This document shows positions 1 to 6,983 of a DNA stretch of 7,893 nucleotides, piece after piece; position 1 is the stretch's first letter; each line of letters begins with the position of its first letter. The translations under genes and the position numbers were made by a program. This DNA is from Armatimonadota bacterium (GTDB lineage Bacteria > Armatimonadota > Fimbriimonadia > Fimbriimonadales > Fimbriimonadaceae): positions 1-7,893 of the forward strand of contig DPBN01000013.1 of assembly GCA_003516955.1 (NCBI GenBank), written 5' to 3'. The notes under the pieces were generated by a model that worked only from the letters and a program-made list of their open reading frames with translations, made no database searches and was not told the DNA's origin.

Positions 1-965
1 CCGACGGCGACCTTTCCGGCAACCCCGCGGCTCCCTCGGGCGCTGGCGGCAGCGGCGATGCCTTCCCGAAGTTCCAGAACTACCTGTACGCGACGGTCCA
101 AAGCACCACGATCCGGAACGAGGATCCGGCCAAGATCTACCTGAGCCGCGATCTCCAGTTCCTGCGCATCCGCGAGAAGACGACGAACCTGAAGCGGTTC
201 ATCGACGTCGGCGCTAGGGAGCAGTACACCGCCTACGGCGTGGACGTGGACCAGGACGAGGCGGAGAACCCGCCCTCGGCGAAGTGGACCGTGTTCAACA
301 AGCCCGGCGGCCACAAGACCGGCAACCCCGGCGAGCGCGAGCTGCAGCAGAACATCGCCCCGACCTCGCAGGCCACGATGGAGGCCGGTGGCATCCTGGT
401 CGCGGGCAACGTGGCCGGCGAGGTCACGATCACCGTTCAGTCAGGTGACGCCTTGGCGGTTCTGGAGCCTGACTCCTACGACGTGTCGATCTACGGGCTT
501 CCTAAGCAGGTGTTCTTCGTTAACGGCCCGCAGGAGTTCGACCCGAACTCCCCGTGGGAGGCGGCGGTGATCCCGGTCGGCATCGCGACCAACCCGTTCA
601 CCCAGCCCGCGTCGGAGGTTCGTGCCTCGCAAGGTCAGGCCAACGGCGACAATCCGCCCGACTGGGTGGCCTACCTCTACGCCGGCATCTGCGACTCCTG
701 GGGGCACAACCTCGCTCCGCTGGCCGGCGTCGGCTACGAGCTGACCGTGGCGAAGGGTGAGCCGTATCATCCGTTCTCCATCGAGGTGGTGACGGACCCG
801 GTCGGTGTCGCCGGGGAGCCGTGTGCGATCATCACCTTCGCCGGGTTCGGGGCCGGATTCGGCGAGGCCCGGTTCACCTTGGCCGGCACCTACACCGGCG
901 TGCGGGGCGGCTTGAGCCAGGAGTTCTCCATCACCCGAGTGGTGCGCGTGAACACCAACAACTGA
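1..965 (+). CDS. 3' part of a probable exported beta-rich protein, function unknown (5' end outside window)
   Basis: The reading frame is open from base 3 to the TGA at 963-965, giving 320 visible residues. The GTG at 240 is internal, because the frame continues upstream of it without a stop. I do not recognise a family. The segment begins with a Gly/Ala/Ser-rich low-complexity stretch that looks like a linker. The rest is rich in Val, Thr, Gly and Pro with alternating hydrophobic strands and no long hydrophobic helix. Two stretches, around the DVDQDEAENPPSAKW and GEVTITVQSGD motifs and again over the last 70 residues, resemble Ig-like beta-sandwich modules of bacterial surface proteins, but this is by general pattern only. 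Only two cysteines are visible (in GICDSWG and GEPCAII); a disulfide is possible. It ends in NTNN with no sorting signal or membrane anchor. A terminator follows closely, so it is the last gene of its unit and is not linked to sdhA. That it is coding is sure; export and fold are inference. Confidence 0.75.
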   Translation, partial: DGDLSGNPAAPSGAGGSGDAFPKFQNYLYATVQSTTIRNEDPAKIYLSRDLQFLRIREKTTNLKRFIDVGAREQYTAYGVDVDQDEAENPPSAKWTVFNKPGGHKTGNPGERELQQNIAPTSQATMEAGGILVAGNVAGEVTITVQSGDALAVLEPDSYDVSIYGLPKQVFFVNGPQEFDPNSPWEAAVIPVGIATNPFTQPASEVRASQGQANGDNPPDWVAYLYAGICDSWGHNLAPLAGVGYELTVAKGEPYHPFSIEVVTDPVGVAGEPCAIITFAGFGAGFGEARFTLAGTYTGVRGGLSQEFSITRVVRVNTNN

Positions 966-986
966 TCCGGGCTCTTCGGCTCGGAG

Positions 987-1024
987 GAGGGGTCGGCTTC
1001 TCAGGAGGCCGGCCCCTCGTCTTT
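987..1024 (+). terminator. Rho-independent-like terminator after the first gene
   Basis: An 11-bp stem pairs GAGGGGTCGGC (987-997) with GCCGGCCCCTC (1008-1018). One pair is a G-U wobble and the loop is 10 nt. GTCTTT follows immediately. It begins 21 bp after the TGA at 965. The T tract is short, as is common in GC-rich genomes. It separates the first gene from sdhA. Confidence 0.6.
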
Positions 1025-1055
1025 GGCCTCGCGGACGGCTTGGGCCCATGTCCGG

Positions 1056-1061
1056 TAGAAT
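1056..1061 (+). promoter_or_regulatory. Candidate -10 element for sdhA
   Basis: TAGAAT lies between the upstream terminator and sdhA and matches TATAAT at five of six bases. Transcription would start near 1068 and give a leader of about 43 nt that includes a Shine-Dalgarno. I find no good TTGACA-like -35 at 16-18 bp. A short GCCCG/CGGGC hairpin (1076-1080 with 1091-1095) lies in this leader. Confidence 0.4.
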
Positions 1062-1110
1062 CTAGTGAGAGATTCGCCCGCCGGCACCGTCGGGCCATTG
1101 GAAGGAACCT

Positions 1111-3003
1111 ATGCCAGAGAACACCGTTGCCGTCGTCGGAGGAGGCTTGGCCGGCCTCATGACCGCCATGAAGCTGGCCGAGGCCGGCGTGAAGGTCAAG
1201 TTGTTCAGCATCGTGCCCGTGAAGCGCAGCCACAGCGTCTGCGCGCAGGGAGGCATCAACGGCGCCGTGAACCTGCGCGGCGAGGGCGACTCGCCCTACC
1301 TGCACTTCGAGGACACGATCACTGGCGGCGACTTCCTGAACCATCAGCCCCCGGTGATGCGCATGGCTGAGAGGGCGCCGGCGATCATCTACCTGCTGGA
1401 CCGCATGGGTGTGCCGTTCAACCGCACCGCGGAGGGCCTGCTCAGCTTCCGAAGGTTCGGCGGCACCCTGAAGCACCGCACGGCGTACGCCGGCGCCACC
1501 ACGGGACAGCAGCTGCTGTACGCCTTGGACGAGCAGGTTCGCCGTTGGGAGGTCGCCGGCCTGGTGGAGAAGTTCGAGGGCTGGGAGTTCCTCGGCATCG
1601 CCAAGGACGCGGAAGGGCGGTGCCGCGGGCTGGTCGCCCAGAACCTGCGCACGATGGAGATCCGGGGCTTCGCCACGGACGCGGTCGTGATGGCCACGGG
1701 CGGGCCCGGCCTCATCTACGGCAAGTCCACCAACTCGGTGATCAACACCGGCTCGGCCGTCAGCATCTGCTATCAGCAGGGGGCGATCTACGGCAACCCG
1801 GAGATGGTGCAGATCCACCCGACGGCCATCCCCGGCGAGGACAAGCGGCGGCTGATCAGCGAGTCGGTGCGCGGCGAGGGCGGCCGCCTGTGGGTTCCGC
1901 GCGACCCGATGGACTCCAGGCCACCGGCCGAGATTCCCGAGAAGGACCGCTGGTACTTCTGCGAGGAGCTGGACCCCGTGTACGGCAATCTCCTGTCGCG
2001 CGACATCGTCAGCTTCGCGATCTACTGCGTCTGCCGGATCGGGCGGGGCGTGCAGGGCAAGGAGCAGGTCTATCTGGACATCACCCACCTGCACCGCGAG
2101 AAGGGCATGACCCGCGAGCAGATCAACGACAAGCTCGAGGGTGTGCTGGAGATCTACGAGAAGTTCATGCGCGAGGACCCGATTGAGGTTCCGATGCGCG
2201 TGTACCCCGCCGTGCACTACTCGATGGGCGGCCTGTGGGTCGACTACGAGAAGGGCCACGAGACGGCGATCGACATCGACTCGCCGCGGAACCAGATGAC
2301 GAACATCCCCGGCCTCTACGCCGCCGGAGAGTGCGACTTCCAGTACCACGGTGCGAACCGGCTCGGAGCGAACGCGCTCCTGAGCTGCCTGTACGGCGGC
2401 GAGATCGCCGCGCAGGGGGTGCAGGCGTACCTCAAGAGCATGGATGCCTCGGCCGATCAGGCCGGCAGCCTCGTGGAGGAGGCCCGCAGGCAGAGGGAGT
2501 CGGAGTACGAGGCCCTCAAGCGCAGCAGCGGCAAGGAGAACCCGTTCCGCCTGCACCAGGAGCTGGGCGACTGCATGTGGAACAACTGCGGCATCTGGCG
2601 GACGCAGAAGGACCTGCTGGCCGCCCGACAGAAGCTGGACGAGCTCGCTGCCAGGGCCAAGCAGTGCGACCTGCTCGACGCCTCCGGCTGGGCGAACCAG
2701 TCGGTGCCGTTCGCCCGCGCCTTGCAGAACATGATCGAGCAGGCGAAGGCGATCGTCGGCGGGGCGATCATCCGCGACGAGAGCCGCGGCGCGCACTTCA
2801 AGATGGATACCCCCGACCGGAACGACGCGGAGTGGCTCAAGTCCACGCTGGCCAAGTGGACCCCCAACGGGCCGCAGTTCGAGTTCGAACCGGTGGAGTG
2901 CAGCTACATCCCGCCGAGAGCCCGCAAGTACCGGATCAACCAGAACAAGATCGTCAAGGAGATCATGGGCGAGGAGGCGCTGAAGGGCGTCGGCGGAGCC
3001 TGA
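1111..3003 (+). CDS. sdhA: Succinate dehydrogenase / fumarate reductase flavoprotein subunit (type B, Bacillus subgroup)
   Basis: This is the FAD subunit of complex II, which interconverts succinate and fumarate on the cytoplasmic side of the inner membrane. The ATG follows GGAAGG with a 5-nt gap. Of 630 residues, 10-16 are the dinucleotide-binding GGGLAGL. His41 in RSHSVCAQGG matches the covalent FAD attachment site. The active site is complete by motif: His236 (QIHPTA), Glu256 (RGEGG), Arg297 (SRDIVS, the proton-shuttling Arg of the family), His369 (HYSMGG) and Arg417 (GANRLGANALLS). Wording such as GATTGQQLLYALDEQVRR and GLWVDY matches the Bacillus-type subgroup rather than the E. coli type. 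An extra segment of about 15 residues (380-394) sits before QMTNIPGL compared with the Bacillus form as I recall it. The C-terminal helical region (about 445-630) is typical. No sdhB or sdhC lies on either side, so the partner subunits must be encoded elsewhere. The direction of the reaction cannot be told from sequence. Confidence 0.96.
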   Translation: MPENTVAVVGGGLAGLMTAMKLAEAGVKVKLFSIVPVKRSHSVCAQGGINGAVNLRGEGDSPYLHFEDTITGGDFLNHQPPVMRMAERAPAIIYLLDRMGVPFNRTAEGLLSFRRFGGTLKHRTAYAGATTGQQLLYALDEQVRRWEVAGLVEKFEGWEFLGIAKDAEGRCRGLVAQNLRTMEIRGFATDAVVMATGGPGLIYGKSTNSVINTGSAVSICYQQGAIYGNPEMVQIHPTAIPGEDKRRLISESVRGEGGRLWVPRDPMDSRPPAEIPEKDRWYFCEELDPVYGNLLSRDIVSFAIYCVCRIGRGVQGKEQVYLDITHLHREKGMTREQINDKLEGVLEIYEKFMREDPIEVPMRVYPAVHYSMGGLWVDYEKGHETAIDIDSPRNQMTNIPGLYAAGECDFQYHGANRLGANALLSCLYGGEIAAQGVQAYLKSMDASADQAGSLVEEARRQRESEYEALKRSSGKENPFRLHQELGDCMWNNCGIWRTQKDLLAARQKLDELAARAKQCDLLDASGWANQSVPFARALQNMIEQAKAIVGGAIIRDESRGAHFKMDTPDRNDAEWLKSTLAKWTPNGPQFEFEPVECSYIPPRARKYRINQNKIVKEIMGEEALKGVGGA

Positions 3004-3022
3004 CGGCGAGCCGGACCAGCGG

Positions 3023-3056
3023 GGCGGCCCCGGGGGCGGAAGCCTTCGGGGCCGTC
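3023..3056. terminator. Hairpin between convergent sdhA and the M28 peptidase gene
   Basis: GGCGGCCCC (3023-3031) pairs with GGGGCCGTC (3048-3056): nine pairs with one G-U wobble. An inner GGC-GGAA-GCC mini-hairpin can form in the loop. It lies 19 bp after the sdhA stop and about 40 bp beyond the stop of the opposing gene. There is little T tract on either strand, so it may work in both directions or only as an mRNA end-stabilising structure. Confidence 0.5.
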
Positions 3057-3094
3057 TGCCTGTCGATCCCTCGTTCGCCCGGACCGGTGGGGCG

Positions 3095-4453
3095 CTAGGG
3101 CCTCCACCCCTCGACCGCCAACGCCTCCAGGAGGTCGGCGTCCGTCACCATGCGCACCACCCGCTCGCGTGTGCGATGCTCCAGCGGGCGTCGCTCGGAC
3201 TCGGCCAGTGCGGCCATGGTGCAGGCGCCGACCGCGACCGCGCGGCAGAGGCCGGGTTTGGACACCTTTTCGAACGTGTCTCCCACGGCGTGGTAGTAGT
3301 GGCCACCCTGGCCCTCCAGCCGCCCGAGCAGGCCCACGACCGGCACGCCTTCCAGCATGAATGGCTGGTGGTCGCTGTGCAGACCCGCCTTGCCGTCGAA
3401 GGAGTCCGGGTCCATGCCGAGCCCATCGAGCCTTTCCGCAAGCTGACGGAAGAGGGGCGGCAGCTCCGATTCGCCCGGTATCCAGTAGCCGTGCGGGGTG
3501 CCCGTCATGTCGAAGTTCAGGACGGCGGCGTAGTTCGGCAGCTCGGCCGCGTGGAGCCGGGCGTGGTGCTTGCTGCCTAGCAAGCCGACTTCCTCCGCGG
3601 CCCAAAGCGCGAAGCGGAGCGTGCGCCTCGGTGTAGGTAGGTTCTGGGCCAAAACCCTGGCGAGATCGAGCACGATGGCCGATCCAAGGCCGTTGTCGGT
3701 GGCGCCTTGCGACGGATCCCAGCTGTCGAGATGGGCGCCGGCGAGCACGACCTCCTCCGGCCGCTCTGTGCCTGGAATCTCGGCGATCACGTTCCGGACG
3801 GTGGCTCGGCGGATGCGGTTCGACATCTCCACCTTCACGGACAAGGTCACACCCGAGGCGAGAAGGCGCTTCAGCCTGGCACCGTCCTCTTGGGAGATGC
3901 CGATGCCGGGGATCGGCGCCTCCCGCTCCGCGCACATCCCGGTTCGGGGCAGGTTTCCCGGAGCCGAGCTGTACAGAAGCAAACCGGCTGCGCCGAACTC
4001 GGCAGCCAGAGCGAGCTTCTCGGAACGGTGGAGCGGTCGATGCCCGGGCGCCACGCCCTCGTCGCAGAGCACCCAGCGGCCTCGTACGCGCTCGGTCAGC
4101 CGTTCCAGGTCCGGGCGCTCTCCGTGGCCGGCGTCCACGACCTCCGCCGTGAGCGACGCCCGCTGGGGGCTGTTGCCGTGCGCCAGGGCGCAGAGCCTCC
4201 AGGGCGCAGGCCCCAGGGCGACCGCCTCTAGGTCGCCACGCTCCCAGGCGTCGATCTCGAACGGCTCGAAGGTCGGCTCCAAGCCGAAGCTGCGCAGGGC
4301 TTCGGCCGCCCACTGCTCCGCGGCCTCTCCGGCGGGGGATCCGGCGACGCGGCCGCCCACGTTGTCGCAGAGCCAGCGCAGACGCTCGTAGGACTCGTTG
4401 CGCAGGAGGGCGGAGGCGACGAGGCGATCCAGATCGATACCTTCGGGAAGCAT
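3095..4453 (-). CDS. M28-family zinc metallopeptidase (aminopeptidase / carboxypeptidase Q-like)
   Basis: Co-catalytic two-zinc exopeptidase of 452 residues. The expected M28 ligand set is present in order: His241 (AGAHLDSW), Asp253 (GATDNGLG, bridging), catalytic Glu287 and ligand Glu288 (WAAEEVGLLGS), Asp315 (LNFDMTG) and His388 (HYYHAVGDT). SDHQPF at 360-365 is also typical. Residues 95-215 lie between the N-terminal cap and the catalytic domain, where a protease-associated (PA-like) insert is found in M28 exopeptidases; GWxC-like and PGIGIS segments fit this. The N-terminus (MLPEGIDLDRLVASALLRN) has no signal peptide or membrane helix, so as annotated it is cytoplasmic, although many relatives are exported. 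No Shine-Dalgarno precedes the ATG; a -10-like TAGCAT lies 6 nt before it, suggesting a leaderless mRNA. It starts 50 bp after the TMEM14-like gene on the same strand. The substrate is unknown. The family assignment is firm, the choice of amino- or carboxypeptidase is not. Confidence 0.93.
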   Translation of the reverse strand: MLPEGIDLDRLVASALLRNESYERLRWLCDNVGGRVAGSPAGEAAEQWAAEALRSFGLEPTFEPFEIDAWERGDLEAVALGPAPWRLCALAHGNSPQRASLTAEVVDAGHGERPDLERLTERVRGRWVLCDEGVAPGHRPLHRSEKLALAAEFGAAGLLLYSSAPGNLPRTGMCAEREAPIPGIGISQEDGARLKRLLASGVTLSVKVEMSNRIRRATVRNVIAEIPGTERPEEVVLAGAHLDSWDPSQGATDNGLGSAIVLDLARVLAQNLPTPRRTLRFALWAAEEVGLLGSKHHARLHAAELPNYAAVLNFDMTGTPHGYWIPGESELPPLFRQLAERLDGLGMDPDSFDGKAGLHSDHQPFMLEGVPVVGLLGRLEGQGGHYYHAVGDTFEKVSKPGLCRAVAVGACTMAALAESERRPLEHRTRERVVRMVTDADLLEALAVEGWRP

Positions 4454-4459
4454 GCGGCC

Positions 4460-4465
4460 ATGCTA
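4460..4465 (-). promoter_or_regulatory. Leaderless-type -10 box of the M28 peptidase gene
   Basis: On the minus strand TAGCAT (TANNNT) is followed by exactly six bases (GGCCGC) and then the ATG at 4453. This predicts transcription starting at or next to the A of the start codon. No purine-rich ribosome binding site is present. The same arrangement occurs before the TMEM14-like and S41 genes. No convincing -35 is visible. Confidence 0.5.
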
Positions 4466-4503
4466 TCCGAAGGCCCGGAAGCCTCGCTAGTCCGAGTGGC
4501 CCC

Positions 4504-4863
4504 TCAGGCTTGCTCTTCCCGCGACTTGGAGACGGCGGTGAAGTGCGATCCGATGAGGATGCCGAACACCAGGCACGCCAGCGCCAGGTTGGAAACAGGA
4601 ATCATCGGCAGCTTGCCGGAGGTCGGGTCGAAGTGGGAGAAACGGTAGCCCCACAGGCCGACCAAGGCCAGAACGACCACGCCGAGCGTGCGGAAGGCTG
4701 GACCGGGGCTCTTGACCGTCGCCGAGGTGAGGAGGATGAGGAGAAGGCCGACCAAGCCGCCGATGACGAGAGACGCCACGCTCCTCGCCTGGGCATACCC
4801 CACGACTCCGCCCAGGATGTTGATCAGTCCGTAGGCATAGAGGATTCCGCGAAGCCAACGCAT
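4504..4863 (-). CDS. TMEM14 / UPF0136-family small integral membrane protein
   Basis: A 119-residue protein with four predicted membrane helices (about 6-23, 28-47, 58-74 and 88-106) and a charged C-terminal tail (SKSREEQA). The pattern GGVVGYAQARSVASLVIGG at the end of helix 1 and start of helix 2 matches the signature of the Tmemb_14 family (Gly-Tyr-x-Lys/Gln-x-x-Ser-x-x-Ser-Leu), and the length and helix number fit. Eukaryotic members are small organelle-membrane proteins linked to haem or fatty-acid transport; the role of bacterial members is not established, and none can be assigned from this context. It begins just beyond the terminator of the LolA-like gene and has its own leaderless-type -10. 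The M28 gene follows 50 bp downstream with a separate candidate promoter, so the two need not be an operon. Confidence 0.8.
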   Translation of the reverse strand: MRWLRGILYAYGLINILGGVVGYAQARSVASLVIGGLVGLLLILLTSATVKSPGPAFRTLGVVVLALVGLWGYRFSHFDPTSGKLPMIPVSNLALACLVFGILIGSHFTAVSKSREEQA

Positions 4864-4869
4864 GGAGTG

Positions 4870-4875
4870 AACTTA
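4870..4875 (-). promoter_or_regulatory. Leaderless-type -10 box of the TMEM14-like gene
   Basis: The minus strand reads TAAGTT, then six bases (CACTCC), then the ATG at 4863. There is no Shine-Dalgarno. The box starts about 11 bp after the terminator hairpin of the preceding gene, so any -35 region would lie within that hairpin; no TTGACA-like hexamer is evident there. Confidence 0.5.
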
Positions 4876-4885
4876 CCTAACGAAG

Positions 4886-4920
4886 AACCCCCTCCGGGCA
4901 TTTCGTGCCCAGAGGGGGTT
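4886..4920 (-). terminator. Strong terminator of the S41-LolA-like operon
   Basis: AACCCCCT (4886-4893) pairs perfectly with AGGGGGTT (4913-4920). The stem continues after one C-A mismatch with GGGCA (4896-4900) and TGCCC (4906-4910) around a 5-nt loop. On the minus strand it begins 20 nt after the stop of the LolA-like gene and is followed by TTCTTCGTT, a moderate T tract. It is the best terminator in the window. Confidence 0.85.
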
Positions 4921-4940
4921 CGGCAGCGAGCGAGGCAATT

Positions 4941-5678
4941 CTACTTCGCTGGCATGGCGAACAGCTTGTCGTCCACCGGCACGCCCTGCTTGATCTCCTT
5001 CATCGTGATCTGGATCTCGATCGGCCCGACCTTGACGACCTGCTTGGTGGCGAGCTTGAGGCCCTCGAACTCCTTGTAGTCGCTGAAGTAGGCCTCGAAG
5101 GGCATCTCGCCCATCGCCCCAGCCTGCACGCCGGTCTGCTTCAGCAGCAGGAAAGTCTCGGCGTCGAAGTACTGGCGCATCGGTTTGCCCTCCTTGGGGG
5201 TCAGCTCGACCACGTGCACGTCCTTGTCGCCGAACTTTTCCTTACCGACGTAGACGGCCTTGCTGTAGAACTGCTTCCAATCGGTCGAGACGATCGAGCT
5301 GTTCCTCGCCATCGCAGCCTTCTCGGCTCCCTCGAGCTTGCGCAGACCCTGGATCGGGTCGCTGGACCAAGCCACCTTTCCATCGAAGCCCTGGATGGTC
5401 TTGCCCAGCCCTTCGATGTCCGTCTCCACGCGGATCTTGTTGGGAGCCTTCACGTAGGTGACGACGGAACCCTTCAGCCCCTGCATCGGGGCCTCCATGG
5501 TGGCTTTGAGGACGGCGGTTTTGATCTTGGAGATCGTCGCTTTGCCGCCGCTGGCCTCGATGGCCTTGTCCAGAACCTGCTCCGCGGTGATGTCGGCCTG
5601 CGCCGGGGCCTGGGCCCACGAGCCAGCCACCGAGAGAAGAAGAGACAGAAGAGCGAGATTGCGAAGCGATGCTTTCAT
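4941..5678 (-). CDS. Exported LolA-like (outer membrane lipoprotein-sorting-type) protein
   Basis: 245 residues with a clear signal peptide: basic MKASLRN, hydrophobic core LALLSLLLSVAG, likely cleavage after SWA (about residue 22) or in the following QAPAQA. The mature part has the pattern of the COG2834-like LolA/LolB-fold family: EASGGKATISKIKT near the start, APNKIRVE (78-85), GFDGKVAWSSDP (97-108), YFDAETFLLLK (170-180), YFSDYKEFEGLKLA (197-210) and the terminal VDDKLFAMP. These proteins form a half beta-barrel with a hydrophobic cavity and are often called outer membrane lipoprotein-sorting proteins, but true lipoprotein carriage is shown only for LolA itself; this protein could bind another lipid or serve a different envelope role. 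The ATG is preceded by AGAGGA 8 nt upstream, which overlaps the stop codon of the S41 gene 12 bp away, so the two are almost surely co-transcribed. A strong terminator follows. Confidence 0.82.
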   Translation of the reverse strand: MKASLRNLALLSLLLSVAGSWAQAPAQADITAEQVLDKAIEASGGKATISKIKTAVLKATMEAPMQGLKGSVVTYVKAPNKIRVETDIEGLGKTIQGFDGKVAWSSDPIQGLRKLEGAEKAAMARNSSIVSTDWKQFYSKAVYVGKEKFGDKDVHVVELTPKEGKPMRQYFDAETFLLLKQTGVQAGAMGEMPFEAYFSDYKEFEGLKLATKQVVKVGPIEIQITMKEIKQGVPVDDKLFAMPAK

Positions 5679-5690
5679 GGGAGGATTCCT

Positions 5691-6977
5691 CTAGCGTTTT
5701 ACGCCTGATGGAGCAGGCTGGTTACCGAGCAAGAGTTGGACGGCGCGGTGCAGCACGACGTCTCCGTCGCGGAGGAGCGCCTGTCGGGTGAGCTGCACCG
5801 GGACGTCCGGGATCGCGCCGCGTCCCTCGAGCAGAACGCCCTTTGGGGTGCGGAAGTCCGCGAAGGCGAATTGGAGGCGGTTGCCGCAGGGAAGCCGCTC
5901 GATCACGGAGGGAAGCACCGCGCCGGCCGTCCTCTCGCCCACCAGGCGGGCCACACCGAGCTCCTGCAGGCCGGCGGCGAGGATCTCGGACGTGCTCGCG
6001 GAGGTGGCGTCGATGAGGACGGCCACCGGCCCGCGGTAGAGCGGCGGCTGCGGGTTCACGGAGAAGCGGGTCTGCCCCGTGCGCATGCGCATCGTTCCAA
6101 GCTGGGCCGGCCACTCGACGAACTTCGCCGCGATGGGGATCGCCATCGCACCCATGCCCCCGGGGTTGCCGCGAAGGTCCAAGATGATTCCCTTGGCATC
6201 CCTGAACGAGTCGATGGCCTTCTTGATCGGCTCCAGCAGGGGCATCATGAAGATGTTGAAGCGGATATAGCCGACGTTTCCGGGCAAGCGCCGGACGTCC
6301 GCCCGAGCCCGGAGGGGCGGCAGTTCGCCGAAACGAACCACCTGGCCAGGGGACGGCACGCGATCCATGGTCACGGTCACCGTGCGGTACGAGCCGTCGT
6401 AGAACGTGGCCGCAACCGGCTTCCCGACCGGTCCCGAAAGGGCGGCGCGGAGCGCGGAAGCGATCTTCAGAGGGACCAGGTTGCGCTGGGCCGGGTCCTG
6501 GAGGATCGCTCGGACGATCGGCGCCACCGGCCGCGAATCGACCGAGACCAGGATCCAACCTGCCCGGACGCCCGCCTTCTCGGCCGGCGAGCCCGGCTCG
6601 ACGCCCACCACGGTGGGACGGCCCTCCACGAGGCCGATCCTCAGCCCGGGCTCGCCGTCGGCGAGCGTCGTGGAGGCGGCCGCCCCTGCCCCGTAGGCGG
6701 AGGAGGGGATCACGCCGAAGTGCGAGGCTCCCAGCTCGTGCAGGAGCCCGTTCAGCGCCTCGAGGTATTCCGCGTCGTTCCTCGCTTCTTGGACCTTGGC
6801 GCGGTAGCGGTCTTTGAGCTTCGACCAGTCCACGCCGCCGAACTTGGGGTCGAAATAGTACTCGTTGACCCTGCTCCACACCGTGTCGAACGACTGGAGC
6901 CTCGTCACGACCGGAACGTCGGCCCGCGCGAGCGCGCCCAGCACCGACAGCGCAGCGAGGGACAGAAGCTTCTTCAC
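5691..6977 (-). CDS. Exported PDZ-containing S41-family serine protease (tricorn/CTP core)
   Basis: 428 residues starting at GTG, with a signal peptide (MKKLLSLAALSVLGALARA, cut near residue 19). Residues 25-90 form the helical N-terminal subdomain ending in LLHELGASHFGV. A PDZ-like domain follows (about 110-205, with VVGVEPGSPAEKAGVRAGW). The core peptidase domain occupies about 230-395, with LDLRGNPGG at 266-274 and the nucleophile motif SASTSEILAAGLQ, where Ser328 aligns with the catalytic serine of CtpA-type proteases. The position of the usual lysine base (GxPTxGK) reads GERTAGA, with Ala353, so this is not a standard Ser-Lys C-terminal processing protease. His86 in the ASHF motif is where tricorn-type S41 members carry their catalytic histidine. 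It probably acts in the periplasm; the substrate is unknown. It is operonic with the LolA-like gene 12 bp downstream. A TAAGCT box 6 nt before the GTG suggests a leaderless transcript. Confidence 0.88.
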   Translation of the reverse strand: MKKLLSLAALSVLGALARADVPVVTRLQSFDTVWSRVNEYYFDPKFGGVDWSKLKDRYRAKVQEARNDAEYLEALNGLLHELGASHFGVIPSSAYGAGAAASTTLADGEPGLRIGLVEGRPTVVGVEPGSPAEKAGVRAGWILVSVDSRPVAPIVRAILQDPAQRNLVPLKIASALRAALSGPVGKPVAATFYDGSYRTVTVTMDRVPSPGQVVRFGELPPLRARADVRRLPGNVGYIRFNIFMMPLLEPIKKAIDSFRDAKGIILDLRGNPGGMGAMAIPIAAKFVEWPAQLGTMRMRTGQTRFSVNPQPPLYRGPVAVLIDATSASTSEILAAGLQELGVARLVGERTAGAVLPSVIERLPCGNRLQFAFADFRTPKGVLLEGRGAIPDVPVQLTRQALLRDGDVVLHRAVQLLLGNQPAPSGVKR

Positions 6978-6983
6978 GGCGTC

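Noticed and set aside
240..965. GTG at 240 as the true start of the first gene
   Set aside because: The same frame stays open to the left edge of the window with plausible protein sequence, and no ribosome binding site precedes 240.
1040..1045. TTGGGC as a -35 element for sdhA
   Set aside because: Only 10 bp separate it from the candidate -10 TAGAAT, too short for a sigma-70-type promoter.
931..2796. Long open frame on the minus strand opposite sdhA (621 codons)
   Set aside because: The translation is low-complexity Ala/Arg/Leu/Val-rich with no motif. It mirrors sdhA codon structure in GC-rich DNA, and sdhA on the other strand is unmistakable.
2904..4313. Long minus-strand frame (469 codons) overlapping the M28 gene and the end of sdhA
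   Set aside because: Arg/Gly/Ala/Pro-rich composition typical of an out-of-frame reading. The M28 frame carries all zinc ligands, and this frame would run through the hairpin between convergent genes.
5680..5690. GAGGA-A-TCCTC palindrome between the S41 and LolA-like genes
   Set aside because: A one-base centre cannot form an RNA hairpin with these short arms, and the purine half is explained by the Shine-Dalgarno.
4905..5708. Plus-strand frame (267 codons) opposite the LolA-like gene
   Set aside because: Leu/His/Asp-rich shadow of a gene that has a clear signal peptide, ribosome binding site, operon partner and terminator.
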